Source: Hoplostethus atlanticus
Taxonomy: Eukaryota > Chordata > Actinopteri > Trachichthyiformes > Trachichthyidae
Direction: 5' to 3'
Length of the DNA: 64,000 nucleotides
Assembly (NCBI GenBank): GCA_034670405.1
Contig: JAXDDX010000056.1
Location: forward strand, 1,116,501-1,180,500
The translations under genes were made by a program, and so were the position numbers. The notes below the pieces were generated by a model. It was given only the letters and a program-made list of their open reading frames with translations. It made no database searches and was not told where the DNA came from. Below, piece by piece: positions 51,558 to 63,640 of the stretch; the stretch's first letter is position 1; the number at the start of each line of letters is the position of its first letter.

Positions 51558-53389
51558 GGGCAGACTAGGGCTGCAAAGTGACGATGGCCAAACGACAGTC
51601 CTAATCAGGAATGAGATGCAGAGTGGATGAAAAAAAAATAAACCTCATGGGTAGATGAGCATGGAAAAAGAGAAGTCTCCACTTGGCCTTTTGAATTCAA
51701 ACACATGTCAGATGTTGTAAAGACTTGTCAAAGTGGAAAGAAAGAAACAGACTGGTTAGTGTGTGTTATTCAGTTAGGTCTGAGCATCTCACTGGCCTAT
51801 ATGAAATTACTGACAATGGGAACCACATTGCAAACCTGTGAAAGAACATATTTTATATCACAGACATAATATAATATATAAATATCTATTTCATTGATAT
51901 GTGATATACACAAATACCTTATTTCTTCTGTAAGCTGATAATATTGAAGAGTTTAACAGTGTAGGACAGTGTAGACAAGATGAAGTTTTCTTGACCTCAG
52001 AATGAGTTGGGATTTTAAGGTTGAGGTTAAAAACCAAATGAAAGTAGGGGGGAAACAACTGCAGAGAAGATCTCCGAGTGAGCCAAAGTTTGGAAACACA
52101 ACTTCCCAGGAACGTGTGACTCACCAAACAAACTGTTTAGCCATGGACATGATCTGCTCCTTTCCAATACACTAACTCACACAGACACACACACACACAC
52201 ACACACACATACATACAGTACACACAGAGCACGGGTGCAGGGTCGGCCGGCACACATGAGAGAGACGCTTTGAAAAATAAGCCCTCATTTGGGCAGAGTG
52301 GATTCAGATGGCTTGGCCACAGCTCAAAGGCGAGCAGCTCTCTGGGTCAGCTTATTATTTCAATGGATGCAAGGCGCTGATGTTCTCAAGTGTGGTGCAC
52401 TTCAATCAACCGACCAGGCAGCTCAGCACTCAGCTCAGGTCAAGGCAACAGTCTCATCTAGCGGGGTCTGAAGACGATCGAGACCCGTCCTATAGCGGTT
52501 TGGACTGGGCCCTTAGTCCCAGCGCTCCTCTCCTGTATGAGACGGCAGCTTGTGGCAAGGGAACAGGGCTCCCACCAAAAAAAAAACTGCTGTAAATTGG
52601 ATTCGTCTGTGGCAAGGGAATCCCAGGCCTGACCAAAAAAAAACAACAAAAAAAAAAACAAAGAAAAATTACTCAAAGATGCCGAGTTTCGCAGGAGTGA
52701 GGGAGACAAAAGACAGATGTTTAATTTCCTTCAGTGTGTGAGAGAACGGGATGAGAGGTGTGGATTTGCGGGGGGAAGACTTCTCATGTTTGCATTCCGT
52801 GTTTGTGTTTGTGCTGAAAAATACTTTGGACTCTCTTGTTTTTTTTTTTCTATCTCTAACAGAGGACAGCATCGTTAACATGAGCAGACTGTACAAACAA
52901 AAACAAACAATTATACCCATGAGTCACAAAAAATATGGAAGTGATCTTTGTTGTTTTGTCTTTATTTAACTTTCTCAAGCGAGGCCTTCTTCATGCGTTT
53001 ACTTCCATAAGCATTTGTTTGCGCAGTTGAGAAGCGTTTATTACCATATAGGATTGCTTTTTCCACTTTTTAATCTTGCGGTAGTGGGATTCATAAAATC
53101 TGGCCATAATTAAATCACACCACAATTAAAACAAACACACAAAGAAATGGACACCTCACACACACACACACACAAATATATAAACAAATAAAAGCACGCC
53201 AACAACAAATACAAATCACCACACCTAAAACTAATAAACATTTAACACAACACAAGGAAACACAATCACTGCTGAATGAGAGCCATCATGTGCGCTTGAC
53301 CGAGCCTGCGCCTCTCTGACTGGTCAAAGGCAGCCTAGCGAGAAGGTTAACTGGACTATATTTGTTGTTATTTCACCGTAAGCATCTGT
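51550..53389. other. intergenic with minor repeats
   Basis: It holds CA runs at 52183-52208 and 53157-53173, a diverged 57-bp tandem duplication at 52552-52645 and A-rich runs at 52634-52662. No gene recognised. Confidence 0.55.
52552..52645 (+). repeat. diverged tandem duplication (about 57 bp)
   Basis: Two copies start gtggcaagggaa and end in accaaaaaaaaac; the offset between starts is 57 bp. Confidence 0.65.
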
Positions 53390-53595
53390 TCCATTGCTTG
53401 CATTAGCAGTTATCGGCTACAACAATATTAGTCATGGCCCTGGAGTTGTGTAATTCAGACTTACCAAAGCATGCCATCCGCCACCATGGTCTGCTTCCCC
53501 CTCTAGCCAGGCCCTGATAGGGTAATGTGGGGTGTAATGACGGCCAATTAGAAGGGATCACGAAGCAGGACATGCAAACAGAACCCAACCGACCA
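53390..53595. promoter_or_regulatory. candidate conserved non-coding element
   Basis: It contains cttgcattagcagttatcgg, gtgtaatgacggccaattag and gcaggacatgcaaacagaac. Texture call. Confidence 0.3.
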
Positions 53596-53640
53596 GACTC
53601 GCTGTAGCTGCCGGCAACTCAGCTATCGCTTTGTTTTTCT

Positions 53641-53732
53641 GGCACTGATCTGACATCAGTATTAGTTTTCCACTCTGGAAAGGGTATGGATTTCATGTGA
53701 GGTAATCTCAAACTGATCCAAGATCAGTGTCC
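53641..53732. mobile_element. short MITE-like palindromic element
   Basis: The left end ggcactgatctgacatcagt and the right end actgatccaagatcagtgtc are near-perfect inverted repeats, each itself palindromic (CTGATC-n-GATCAG type). The total is about 92 bp. The CTGATC-CTA-GATCAG word is characteristic of an abundant fish short repeat. No coding capacity. Confidence 0.55.
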
Positions 53733-55371
53733 TTGAGAAAGATCGCCCAACCTATAAGGCCCTTGGACTTACAGTACAGTGGGGTCCTTGACGAAGCTGG
53801 GCAGTATCAAATCCCTGGACCACCCAGTCTCAGCCTGCACTATGAGGCCATTGTGCAGCCAGGCAGGCAGCACCCTGATTCATAACAGAATCGATGGTCT
53901 ATGTCTGGCTGAGTGCAGTTGCAGAACGTGGCGAGTGGAGATAACCTCCACCACATTGCATCAGAAATTGGCTCTGATGAATTGAACAGCTTTAGAGATT
54001 TGCTTGGTGCAAATTGAATAACGGGTGTTTCCTGGTAGATGTTTATCCCCGCTTAGATGATAATACTACACAATGACCGCAGCACAGACGGGTTGTGAGC
54101 GTATGTTTGTGTGTGTGTGCATTTGTGTTTCTGTGTCGGACGGTGAGCGTCTGTGTGCCTGTGAGTGCACGTTTGTGTGTTTATTTGTACATTCATGTAG
54201 GTTTGTTTCTAACTCCTATCCCTGATCACAACAGTGGTTCACTGAAATGTCACATCTGAGGGGAGAGTGTGCAATATGTGGTGTATCTGTCATGTCTGAT
54301 AATAAAATTAACATTAACTGACATGTTACGGTATCGACTGTAAGGGAAATATCCACCTGAAAATAGGCCAATGATCTTCTCATGACAAAGTGTGCAAACA
54401 TGACCAACTCTCTCCCCAACTCTAAACTATGAACCAGACGTACCAGGACTCACTCATCTGTGATGTTTACAAGAGACATTTTCTGGAGCTGTTCCAACGG
54501 CGCTGGTGTCAGATGTTATGTATTTATGTGTTTTATTTTTTAATTTTTTAAATAAGCTTTATTTCATTGTAGTGTTAACAGTTCTCTCCACCAGAAATAC
54601 TACATCACCACATCACAGGGAAATCATCCTGGGAACCATCCACGCAGTGTCGACACAGCATCGACACAGAGCGCCGTCATAAATGCTTCTTGACTTTCTT
54701 GCTTAAAGCGTTGAGATAAGCGCTTTCACATAACCTGTGACCTCTTCACTGTTAAAGAAAAACATGGGAATTTTGTTTCCAGGGCGGATTCCCACTGCAA
54801 GCGTCTGAGTCACATTCGTTTCTGCAGAAAGACGGAGCAGATACAGTAATGCTTCAGATGTTTTACAGTCAATTTTACCAGCAGTAAAATTGACTCAGCC
54901 CACATACAGTAGTACCATTCAGTGTCTTCTGGGTAACATGTGGGCATCTTGACGCTGTGTGACAAGTGTGTTACTCATTAGACAACGTAACATTTGGATA
55001 ACATGTGAATTCACCTCTAAATGAATGAGTCATATTGGGGCACAAATCGCGCAGATCAGGTCCTTGTAAACTTGACATCTGGGTGAATGAACCAGGGCAC
55101 ACACACATATACACACACACACACACAATCTGTGGAGCTTTGAGATGCCTCCTTCGGGTCACAAAGCGAAACAGAAGATTAACACCCTCTGACTTCAACT
55201 TCTGTGACCCTTCCAGCCGTCTGTGAAGTAGGCAGAGCACAGCAGAGACGAGGCCCTTGGAAATATCTGCGGTCAGCTGCATGGGGAGGAGGGAGGGAAG
55301 GAAAGAAACTTGCTTTTAATAAACAAGATAATGGGTGCCATACGCCCCTTCTCACACCACCACTGCCTGCA
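53733..55371. other. intergenic, no gene recognised
   Basis: TG-rich degenerate sequence at 54100-54185, an AT-rich patch at 54520-54570 and a CA run at 55098-55130. The short frames have no known domains. Confidence 0.5.
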
Positions 55372-55390
55372 ATCTCTCTCTCTCTCTCTG

Positions 55391-55422
<32 letters not shown>

Positions 55423-55430
55423 TCTCTCTG
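55372..55430 (+). repeat. (CT)n microsatellite
   Basis: CT runs with regularly spaced GTCT interruptions. Confidence 0.95.
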
Positions 55431-55574
55431 CCTCACCCACTCTATCTCTCTTTTTCTCTTCTATAAAAGTTACGTTCAATGTTTGAGAATGGGGTGAGAG
55501 TGAAAGACTGAATGAGAAGAGGAGTGTGAGAGAGAAAGAAAGAAAACAAAAAGATGGGGGGGAGGGGGAAGGGC

Positions 55575-55805
55575 GATCTTCAAACCAACCAACAATTAAC
55601 TGGCGTCAGAATGTTTATAGGCAGAGTTAGTTTAAGCGACCGGTCCTCAGCCAGTTCATCTGCGGCCTCAGACACTCTCTTTAATACTGAAATTATGGAG
55701 AGAGAAAAAATAGCATCCATAATTCATTTTGGTGCCGTGGGGGTCTATCAGATAGGAAGAAAATCTGTACCAACCTTGATTTTGGCCACTCTCTTTTCAC
55801 ATTGA
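55575..55805. promoter_or_regulatory. candidate conserved non-coding element
   Basis: It contains accaacaattaactggcgtc, gaatgtttataggcagagtt, tttaatactgaaattatgga and atccataattcattttggtg. Confidence 0.38.
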
Positions 55806-56266
55806 AATCAAAAGACCTTCTTTTTTTTCCCCCTCACTAATTGAATTGTTTGATTTTTTCGGGGCAGTATTTCTACGAGAGAAGTCGACGGCTCCTTGAG
55901 TACATTGTTTCCAGTCGTGTGTACCAGTATAGGAACAAATAACTAACAATACCTTCCCATCTGACTCAGTCTGGTTGTACAAAGTTTGACACCCGTCTGA
56001 GTGTCTTCCAAGGAAGCACAGAGCGCTGAGGATGGGCTAGGGGGGCTGACATGTGGTACGCTTTGAATACTTTTCACAATGAGATTTTAACTGGAAAAAC
56101 ACCACGTCTGCCGCATGCTCGCAGAATCGGCAACATCTGTGTGTGTGTTTGTGTGTGTTTGTGTTTCTCGTTCGGAAACCCACCCCTGTGTTTGTTGGCC
56201 AAGGAGATGGCAGAGCCAGTCTGATATAGCAAGACACCCACCTGCCACCACTGAGCAGTATGGTTT

Positions 56267-56267
<1 letters not shown>
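55806..56267. other. intergenic, no gene recognised
   Basis: Mixed sequence with a short TG-rich part at 56138-56165. Confidence 0.5.

Positions 56268-56299
<32 letters not shown>
56268..56299 (+). repeat. (TG)n microsatellite
   Basis: About 16 units. Confidence 0.95.
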
Positions 56300-56302
<3 letters not shown>

Positions 56303-56879
56303 CAAAGATATGCTTAAGATAATGTGGATCGAATGAGGTGCAACAAATCCCTCTCCAGCATTGCAGTTATACAAATTAGCAAAGGATTTCACAATGTTCA
56401 CAGCCGCGTTGTGGGGAAACCAATACGAGTGTCTCTTGCACGGGGCTCGCTCTTCCTTACACAGTGAGGCTGCACACTGATCATTACTTCAGTTCAGATA
56501 CGCTCAGACCTGCGTCATCTTGGTTACAGGCAGCCAGGAACATCTAAGGAAATTCTAGGAAAATTAGTCATAGGTACAAGTCTTATTACAATCATTTTTA
56601 TTACTGTAAATATCAACCCCCCCGAACCCCAACCCCAATATATCCTACCTTGATCTATTTCCGTTTTCCAAACCCAATCAACAAACCAAACCACAGGTGT
56701 TGCGATTTGTTAAACAAATTGCATTCATGACTTAAGTTGTCAAACTATTCAAATTCCTCCTTCCGGCTTGACAGCCGTCCAGGACGTTACACATTACTGG
56801 AACAATATCTATTTGAATAGATGAGCAGATCTTTCAAGGAATTCAAATCCGGAGGAAATTACTCAGGTGAAACTAGACT
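56300..56879. other. intergenic, no gene recognised
   Basis: Mixed sequence; nothing recognised. Confidence 0.5.
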
Positions 56880-56978
56880 AGACTCTCAGGGTCGTGGGTT
56901 TGATCCCCGCATAGTGTCTACTATCACCTTTATAAGCCGCTTCGGATAAAAGCGTCCGCTAAATGACTGTAATGTAAA
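56880..56978 (+). mobile_element. tRNA-derived SINE, 5'-truncated
   Basis: It contains a polymerase III B-box-like ggtttgatccc at 56897-56907. Downstream is the tail ttcggataaaagcgtccgct then aaatgactgtaatgtaa, a signature of widespread fish SINEs. The A box and the tRNA 5' part are missing or decayed, so it is a fossil copy. Confidence 0.65.
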
Positions 56979-57435
56979 AGAGTAGCTCACAGTCATTTTT
57001 TCATGCCCCCCTCTGCCTCTGACCCTCTCTCAGCCCTCACAGGTACCACAAGCCCTCGTAATCCCCAGCCTAGTTGTGAGATGTCCCTCTGAATCTGTCT
57101 TCACAATCCAGATTTGAAGTGCCGACTGGTGAGGAAACAAACAGAGGCCCAGTCTTTAGGATCCGTACAGTGTCAGAGCCCATGATTCTGTATGAACACA
57201 TAATTTACATCCTAGGCAACAAAGTGGTTTTCACCACAGAGTCATAGCTGTAAAACCACTGCTAACTGGTTGATGTGGATCCCAGCGTCTTGTGAAATGC
57301 AACGTCCCACAAGACTCCATCCTGGCCATCGCCCTGCTGCGCTGGGACTCTCTGGGACTTTTTTATTAGCGTGTCCTTTTTTTTTTTCTCTTCCCCCCCC
57401 CTCTTCTTTTTCATTGTCTTTCTCTCCCATTTTCG
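56979..57435. other. non-coding, partly pyrimidine-rich
   Basis: Mixed sequence, then T- and C-rich runs at 57376-57430. No gene. Confidence 0.5.
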
Positions 57436-57437
57436 CT

Positions 57438-57605
57438 CTCGTCTGCCGTTGCAGTTAAGCCCTCAGAGACCGTCGCTGTGGTGTTACGCCAAGTATTTTT
57501 GGCTCGACATTGCTTACATGCAAAATGCAAATTATGGTGAAATCCGTTGCTCCGCGATCTAATTTGCTGCTAAAACCACATTTTATAGTGATATCTTTTC
57601 TGTCA
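57438..57605. promoter_or_regulatory. candidate CNE with POU octamer
   Basis: It contains an ATGCAAAT octamer at 57525-57532 within acatgcaaaatgcaaattat, and gcgatctaatttgctgctaa. It follows a pyrimidine tract. Confidence 0.4.
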
Positions 57606-57879
57606 CCCTCACTTGTTTCAGATAGATTTTCACTGACACATTAGTTATAGTGCTTCATATTTCTGGCAAGAGAGCATCTGTTTTATTCAATTATATCACA
57701 CTTGACTTGAAATTGACATTTGGTAATGGATATGGTGCAGATATTAAAATGTACTCATCCTACCATATCTGCATCTCAGCCTTTTATGTGACTTTTTTAC
57801 TCAATTACATATAATCATAGAAGGAGCACATGTCTTCCCAGGTATATCGCTTTCCATTTGAACATAGATGTATTGTTTT
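57606..57879. other. non-coding AT-rich spacer
   Basis: Nothing recognised. Confidence 0.45.
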
Positions 57880-58110
57880 CAGGCAGCATGGGGGCTGGGG
57901 ATTCCCCCCTATTTATTCAGTATTAGTGCAGCCCCTTGGCCAGACACTTGGCCAGCCCTCTCTCGTCTGGCACAGCTTAAAGCTGGGCTTGCCAGGACAT
58001 GCTGGAGAGCCAGGCTGTAGCTGCTCTGCTCGCAGGAATGTGTCAGTCATCCTTGCCGGCCCATCGTAGCTGATAATTCAAAATGACAATATAATGAAAG
58101 CGGTGAGGTA
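57880..58110. promoter_or_regulatory. candidate conserved non-coding element
   Basis: It contains ctatttattcagtattagtg, tggccagacacttggccagc, ttaaagctgggcttgccagg and tagctgataattcaaaatga. GC-balanced, complex. Confidence 0.37.
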
Positions 58111-58414
58111 GAGAGGAGTGTGGTACTGTGATGTGTTGCTTTCACCCACTGTGTCTATCAGCTGAGAGTGGGTGTGGGGCGGGGGCTTGGGGAGGGCTGG
58201 ATGGTGCCAAGTCCAAAATACGTAAATGAATGTTTGTGAATGAGGATAAGTGTGAGCAGCCATGCCAAACTGTTTGTGAGTCTTGAAGCTTTTGGACCTT
58301 GAGCCTGGTTAGCCTTCCTTAGCACCGACTAGCATGATCTGTATCCCAGAGAGAAAAAAGAGAGAGGTTGGTTCTTTTGGCGCATTATTACAAAATGTTT
58401 TTATCTTCCTTTTT

Positions 58415-58890
58415 CCAAGATGGCTGCCAAGAACATGACATCACATTTGCAAACTATCAGAAAAGGCACAAACAAGGGATTGACTTCCTCTGGGAAAGCA
58501 GCAAATTTCATGTTTTTCCTGATTAATAGATTTTCATTACATGAAATATTAATCAAGATGGATTGTTTTAGACAGGGCTGGTGGCGGAGGGGGGTTTGCA
58601 TACTCAAGACTCTTTTTCAGGTCGTCCATTATTTGGTAATCTATATTCCACGTTATGGCTTCTATCAACCAGAGAATACCTCTGATGAAGGTGTCCTAGT
58701 CCGTCTCATTCCGGCTGTGTTGCCAGACAGATGTTGGCATTTGAGTTGGAAACCTTTAGGGACTGGGATGTTCCTCTGGGGTGAAGGGGAGAGCAAATTA
58801 TATTGACAAACATGCATGAGATTCATCCTCTGTCAGACAACCTTTTCAGCAGAGGGAACTTTGAGTGAGTCAGGCAGGACATGAATATTG
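58415..58890. promoter_or_regulatory. candidate large conserved non-coding element
   Basis: About 475 bp of complex sequence. It contains caagatggctgcc (YY1-like), ctgattaatagattttcatt, catgaaatattaatcaagat, gtttgcatactcaagactct and tccattatttggtaatctat. A 128-codon frame spans it but shows no domain and reads as chance. Confidence 0.43.
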
Positions 58891-59054
58891 ATTTTTTAAT
58901 AATAACTCAGTAACACCTTCTCATCTGACTGACAGATAAGTGGTGAAAAATAATTATCTTAACAAGAGATGTACAGAGAAACAAATACCCTCAAATGAGG
59001 CCAAAGCATCCTGTCCTCTCACCTACCCGAGAGAGAGAGAGAGAGAGGAACAAT
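58891..59054. other. non-coding spacer with short GA run
   Basis: A (GA)n run at 59030-59046. Confidence 0.5.
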
Positions 59055-59350
59055 CGCAGCCCTCTAGCCCAGCATCCCATGTCAGTATCCCAGTGAGGGT
59101 GTTGGGTCTAATCTGTGGATAAGTGCGGTGATACTCCTCGCTCTCCCTGATGCCTCCCGGGGGATGTCCTGGCTTGGCCGTCAGCTCAGGATTAATTAGA
59201 CCCCCCCCCCACGTCCCAGCAGACATATTAGAGAGCTCAGTGCCGGTCAAACACTAAACACATTAGCAACCCGTTAGCGCTCCAGAGGCTGGTACCCTGC
59301 GCTCTAACACATCACACAGGTACTATAATTAATAACTACCTCTCTATCCA
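59055..59350. promoter_or_regulatory. candidate conserved non-coding element
   Basis: It contains gtctaatctgtggataagtg, gctcaggattaattagaccc and acacattagcaacccgttag, with a C9-10 run at about 59201-59210. Confidence 0.37.
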
Positions 59351-60220
59351 CTCGAGCATCTCTGGTTATTATTTACCACCTCCGACCTGAAGACATTTTG
59401 TCCCGGGCATAAGAAAACAATCTCTTTCTACTTTAATAATAGTCAGGAAGACGGTGGAGGTATTCTGTTTAGGTACGAAATGTTCCTTGGTGTTCCCGGT
59501 GCCTCTCTGCAGTAGAAATGAGGACTCCTTTTCACATTGGAGTGACGAGCAAAAAGCAAAAAGTGATATTTATAGTGATTATTTATAGAATACAAAATAT
59601 ACAAAAGAAACTTCAGCTGTAGCAGAAAAAGAGTTAATACATTCAGTGATTAAAGAATTGCTTGAGGCGATACGCAGTGACAGAAATATTGCCGTATTCT
59701 TAGTTGCTATACAGATTGATTGTGTAACAAAAGGGGATAATGTTTGGCACTTTACAAAATGATGATGAATTATCAATGATTAGTTGCATTCAGTCACAAT
59801 GAAAGAGAAGACAGTTTTAAAGACAAAGGCACATTTTTTAAGGCGGCGCAAATCTGCAATACAAATCTGCCACCATGTTTTTTTTAAATGATGCTTTAAT
59901 TCTATATCGCCTGCTTTGTTGTTCACATTGATTTTCCTAATCCCTACCCTTACTGATAACAATATCCATTTCCTTTGGTTGAAGTTTCTTGTTTTTATAG
60001 CCTTAAGATCCAAACTGTCACTAGCCTTTGCTGGCCCACCTGTCTCTTGAATAAACATGGGGTGTGGAGGATCAGGGCAGCTTGGATTGTCTGGGGTTTT
60101 GGCGAAATGTCACCACAGAGAGGAGCTGAGGTAGATGTGGGCTTGATCTGCTTGATCACTCAGTCATACTGCCTCCACTGAAGGTTAGGGCTGAGACAGA
60201 TTTAGGAAGAAGCCCTGTAC
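59351..60220. other. intergenic, no gene recognised
   Basis: Mixed AT-rich sequence; no exon or element recognised. Confidence 0.5.
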
Positions 60221-60326
60221 ACACACACTCACACTCACACACACACACACACACACATGCATACACATGTGCTTGCTCACACACACAGACACACGCAAAC
60301 ACACACTCACACACACACACTCACTC
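60221..60326 (+). repeat. imperfect (CA)n region
   Basis: CA runs with CT, TG and GA interruptions; pure core at about 60236-60256. Confidence 0.92.
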
Positions 60327-61129
60327 AGAATCTCAGTGCAGCTCTGGATCATGACATATCCTGTCCAACTAGGAGGCAAGTGGAGGAGATGGAGAGGCGT
60401 CTACGTGACCCAGGTTAGGGGACTTGACCAGTGCCTTTGAAGGAGTCCATAAGAATACATAGGGATATGGTGAGGGGATATAACTAATCCCTGCAATATT
60501 AATGTCCAAAATGTCATAGGAAAGCCATGGTATCATTCAAAATGCGACAGGCCCAGTCGGGGTTGTGGAGTGGCATCTTGAGCCTGTTTGAGACTCGCCT
60601 TGTATAATGAATGAACTCCAGGCTCCTGCCTTCAATCCCTCTGGACTTAGTTTCGCCTTGGAGTGAGTGTGGCCAGGACTGTCAAGACACTTTCCGTCTA
60701 GACAAAGGGAAACAAAAACTGTCTTCTCCACAGGGTCCAATTCAAACAACAACAACGCTATTATCCTGGAAAACTTCTCAAGTAGATTTGATGTAATGAT
60801 TGGAGTGATTATGTTACTCATTGCTACCAGTTATGGAATATATGTTTATCCTCCTTCAAATAAAACCTCCATTTCTGATCACCTCCACTATAAGTAGCAG
60901 TAATAAGCAGTGCGCAAATTCAAACATGGAATGTGTACAATGATGCGCGTGAGTGTCAACATTGCTGCGTCTCTTTCGAGAGTCTAAGCTTCTTATATCA
61001 AAATGGTTTGTTTGTCCCTCAGTCACAAATCATTAAGTATTTTGCTCTACTTTTTTGCTCAGTGGGTTATGAAAATGAGCGACAAGCTTCCATCCCCCCC
61101 TGTGTACGGATTATGAGCCTGTTTGTGTG
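60327..61129. other. intergenic, no gene recognised
   Basis: Mixed sequence, nothing recognised. Confidence 0.5.
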
Positions 61130-61390
61130 GGTCTGACTCTAATGGGCTAGTAATTACAGTTTGTTTATGAGTTTATCGATGCATACTACCACCATGCCTG
61201 CATGGGTTATGGGCAATGACGGATAAGGATCACACATTTATTTTCATTTCCCCCCTTCTAAAGAACGAGTTATCTCACATTGTGAACTCCCACTGTGATC
61301 CTATTACAAAGCCCAATACTTTTGATCTGCACCAGTATGAGTCCAGGGGCATGAATCTAACTTGACTTTGCAGCCTCAGAACGGCTACAC
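61130..61390. promoter_or_regulatory. candidate conserved non-coding element
   Basis: It contains gggctagtaattacagtttg, tttatgagtttatcgatgca and aaagcccaatacttttgatc. Texture call. Confidence 0.35.
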
Positions 61391-61599
61391 AGGCTGTATC
61401 GGTTTTCACTTTGATGTGTCAAGAGCTGCGAAAAACGATATACAGAAATAGCTCATTACAACAAAAGCCGGATTGTCCAATTTACACCTTCAAGAAGTCT
61501 CCGCAGCAATGTTATCGTTCGCTTAACAAGGTCAGCACCTACACGCACTGCAAATTACTAACATCTATTGTAGTCTTTTTTCTCCCGTGTTTACATCTC
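61391..61599. other. non-coding spacer
   Basis: Nothing recognised. Confidence 0.45.
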
Positions 61600-61875
61600 T
61601 CTGCGTTTTGTGCCAATCCTCGGCGCAGGGCCGGCTGGTGGGTCACGGCCTGTGTGCCGTCTGAGGTGCTCGGGGTGTATTTTCCACAGTGAGTTGTCAG
61701 CAAGGCAACAACAGCAGGCAGTCTCAGATCCTTTCCTCTTTCCTGGGCTCCCGACGACCTGCGCGGCATATGCTCGGGGAACCCTTGACGCAGACCCACT
61801 CGCCTCCATTTGTGTTTGTGCGGTCAAATTTAATCAAGACAGCATCTGTTGGTGTTTAATGTGAGTAATTGTCCT
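61600..61875. promoter_or_regulatory. candidate conserved non-coding element
   Basis: A GC-balanced block that ends gtcaaatttaatcaagacag and ggtgtttaatgtgagtaatt, directly left of a TG run. Overlapping frames on both strands show no domain. Confidence 0.28.
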
Positions 61876-62320
61876 GCGTACCCTGTGTGTGTGTGTGTGT
61901 GTGCGTGCATGTGTGTGAGGAGATAGACGGAGAAAGGAAAGCAGAGATAGCATGCACTGAGGAAGAACATGTAGGGAAATGCAAAAAAATATTTAGAACA
62001 CCTTCGTAATGTTGAGTTGCACTATCTTCACCACAAGTCCTTGAACTATCAGCTACTCTTCATCCACATCTCCTCCTTCACGATTGAAATAGATTCGATA
62101 AGTAAAATCACTATGGGATAATCGCTTTCACTTGGATCAACCTCATCAGTCTACTACTAAAAGAAGCTATGTGCACACACACACACACACACTCACTGGA
62201 TGATACACACATTCACTGTGTATCTTGCGTGGACACATGCACGTGTTTTTTGCGTGTGGTCGCATGTGTATTAATTTATGTGTGAGAGAGGGAGAGAGCG
62301 CGCAAGTGTGTGCAGGACAC

Positions 62321-62351
<31 letters not shown>

Positions 62352-62607
62352 ACGGTACGCATGTTTGCATTATGGTTTGCCTAAGAGCCCATTGTTGACT
62401 TCAAAAGGATTCCTCTGAGGTTTTAATTATGCTACAGCTTAACTTGGCACCAGAGAAAGAGAGTGATCCTGGTTGAAGCCTATAAATCTCTCAGCGCAGA
62501 CATATCCACGCCCTCCAACGTCCTCAACTCCCCTGGACCTCCCAGACACAGTGAGGAAGAGTGCTCAGGTTGGCTCCAACCACAGTCACCTCAAAAACCA
62601 ACACTAG
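61876..62607. other. intergenic with CA and TG runs
   Basis: TG at 61884-61904, (CA)n at 62172-62192 and (TG)n at 62324-62351. No gene recognised. Confidence 0.6.
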
Positions 62608-62718
62608 CACACACACACACACACACACACACGGACACACAAGCACACATGCACACGCTACTGTTTTGTGCACCTTCATACAGCGCACGCACATGGGCAA
62701 ACAACTGGCAATGAGCAA

Positions 62719-62764
<46 letters not shown>

Positions 62765-62770
62765 ACACAC
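62608..62770 (+). repeat. (CA)n microsatellites
   Basis: CA tracts at about 62609-62632 and 62720-62760, separated by mixed sequence. The His/Thr frames here are repeat translations. Confidence 0.93.
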
Positions 62771-63380
62771 AGACCACGAGCTCCTGCAGTTGTCTGTCCT
62801 CATAAAGCAAACAGTAGTCTGCGGACCCATAGGCCTCCAAACCAGGAAGTCGCCTGTCGCCTGGCCGCAACCTGGATCCCTTACGGAGGCCCGAGGGCTG
62901 AGGCTCGTCGTAGAAATGTTCCCGCAGTAATACAAAAGCAGCTCGTATGGCAATGTCAGGAGCAATTGTTTATTTGTGTTGAGTTTTTTGTGTCCTCACT
63001 ACGGAATGACTTTCTTGATGTCTTCCAGAGCGGCTGCCATATAGTTAATGTAGTGTATCTGCCCCCTCCTCTGCGTTACCCATATGCCTCTAAATCTGAA
63101 GTGGAATACCCAGAATTATCTCAAAGGCAAATGACGGTTGTCGGTAGCAGACAATCTTCAAATGACTGTATCTTTTTATCTGCGTACCCTCTTCCGGGGT
63201 AAAACAGAAGGAGTGAGGGACTTGAAAAGCGATACCTCTGCGTACCTGCATGAAAGAGTTTCTTCTCTCAGCGAGGGATTAAGAGCTGGAGTGTTCTTTT
63301 TTTTTTTTTCATTTGTTGTTATTCTTCGGCGTTGCGCTCCACCCTCCTCATTAAAGACCATGCATATTCTCCCAGGAGAG
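62771..63380. other. non-coding, possible CNE
   Basis: Complex sequence at 63025-63190 (catatagttaatgtagtgta, ccagaattatctcaaaggca) with weak CNE texture, then a T11 run at 63299-63309. No gene. Confidence 0.35.
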
Positions 63381-63419
63381 TCCTCCGACATTACAACTCT
63401 CCTCCACAGGTACAGCTCT

Positions 63420-63640
63420 CTGGGGTCCCCCCTCACTTTTTTTTTCCTCTTCCCTTCCCATCTCCTCTCCTCTGCCTCCATCGCCTCTCTTTTCATGTGC
63501 CTCCCGCTCCCTTCCCCTCAGATCCCCATGCCTTCCCTTCCTCTACCTTTACCTCGCTACCTTTTGCTTTGGCAATGTGATGCACCCTCTCCTCTCCTCC
63601 TCTCCTCTCCCTCCCTCCCTCCCTCCCTCCTTCTCTCTCA
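63420..63640 (+). repeat. pyrimidine-rich region with (CCCT)n core
   Basis: CT-, CCT- and CCCT-rich sequence with a tetranucleotide core at about 63608-63631. Confidence 0.88.

Noticed and set aside
56880-56978. Functional tRNA gene
   Set aside because: Only a B-box-like word is present. There is no cloverleaf, no A box, and the tail is that of a SINE.
58420-58806. 128-codon frame as a gene
   Set aside because: No recognisable domain. The sequence reads better as a non-coding block with ATTAAT and octamer-like words; conservation of codon positions would be needed to revive it.
62561-63202. 213-codon open frame
   Set aside because: Its Thr/His-rich start is a translation of CA repeats and the rest has no recognisable domain.
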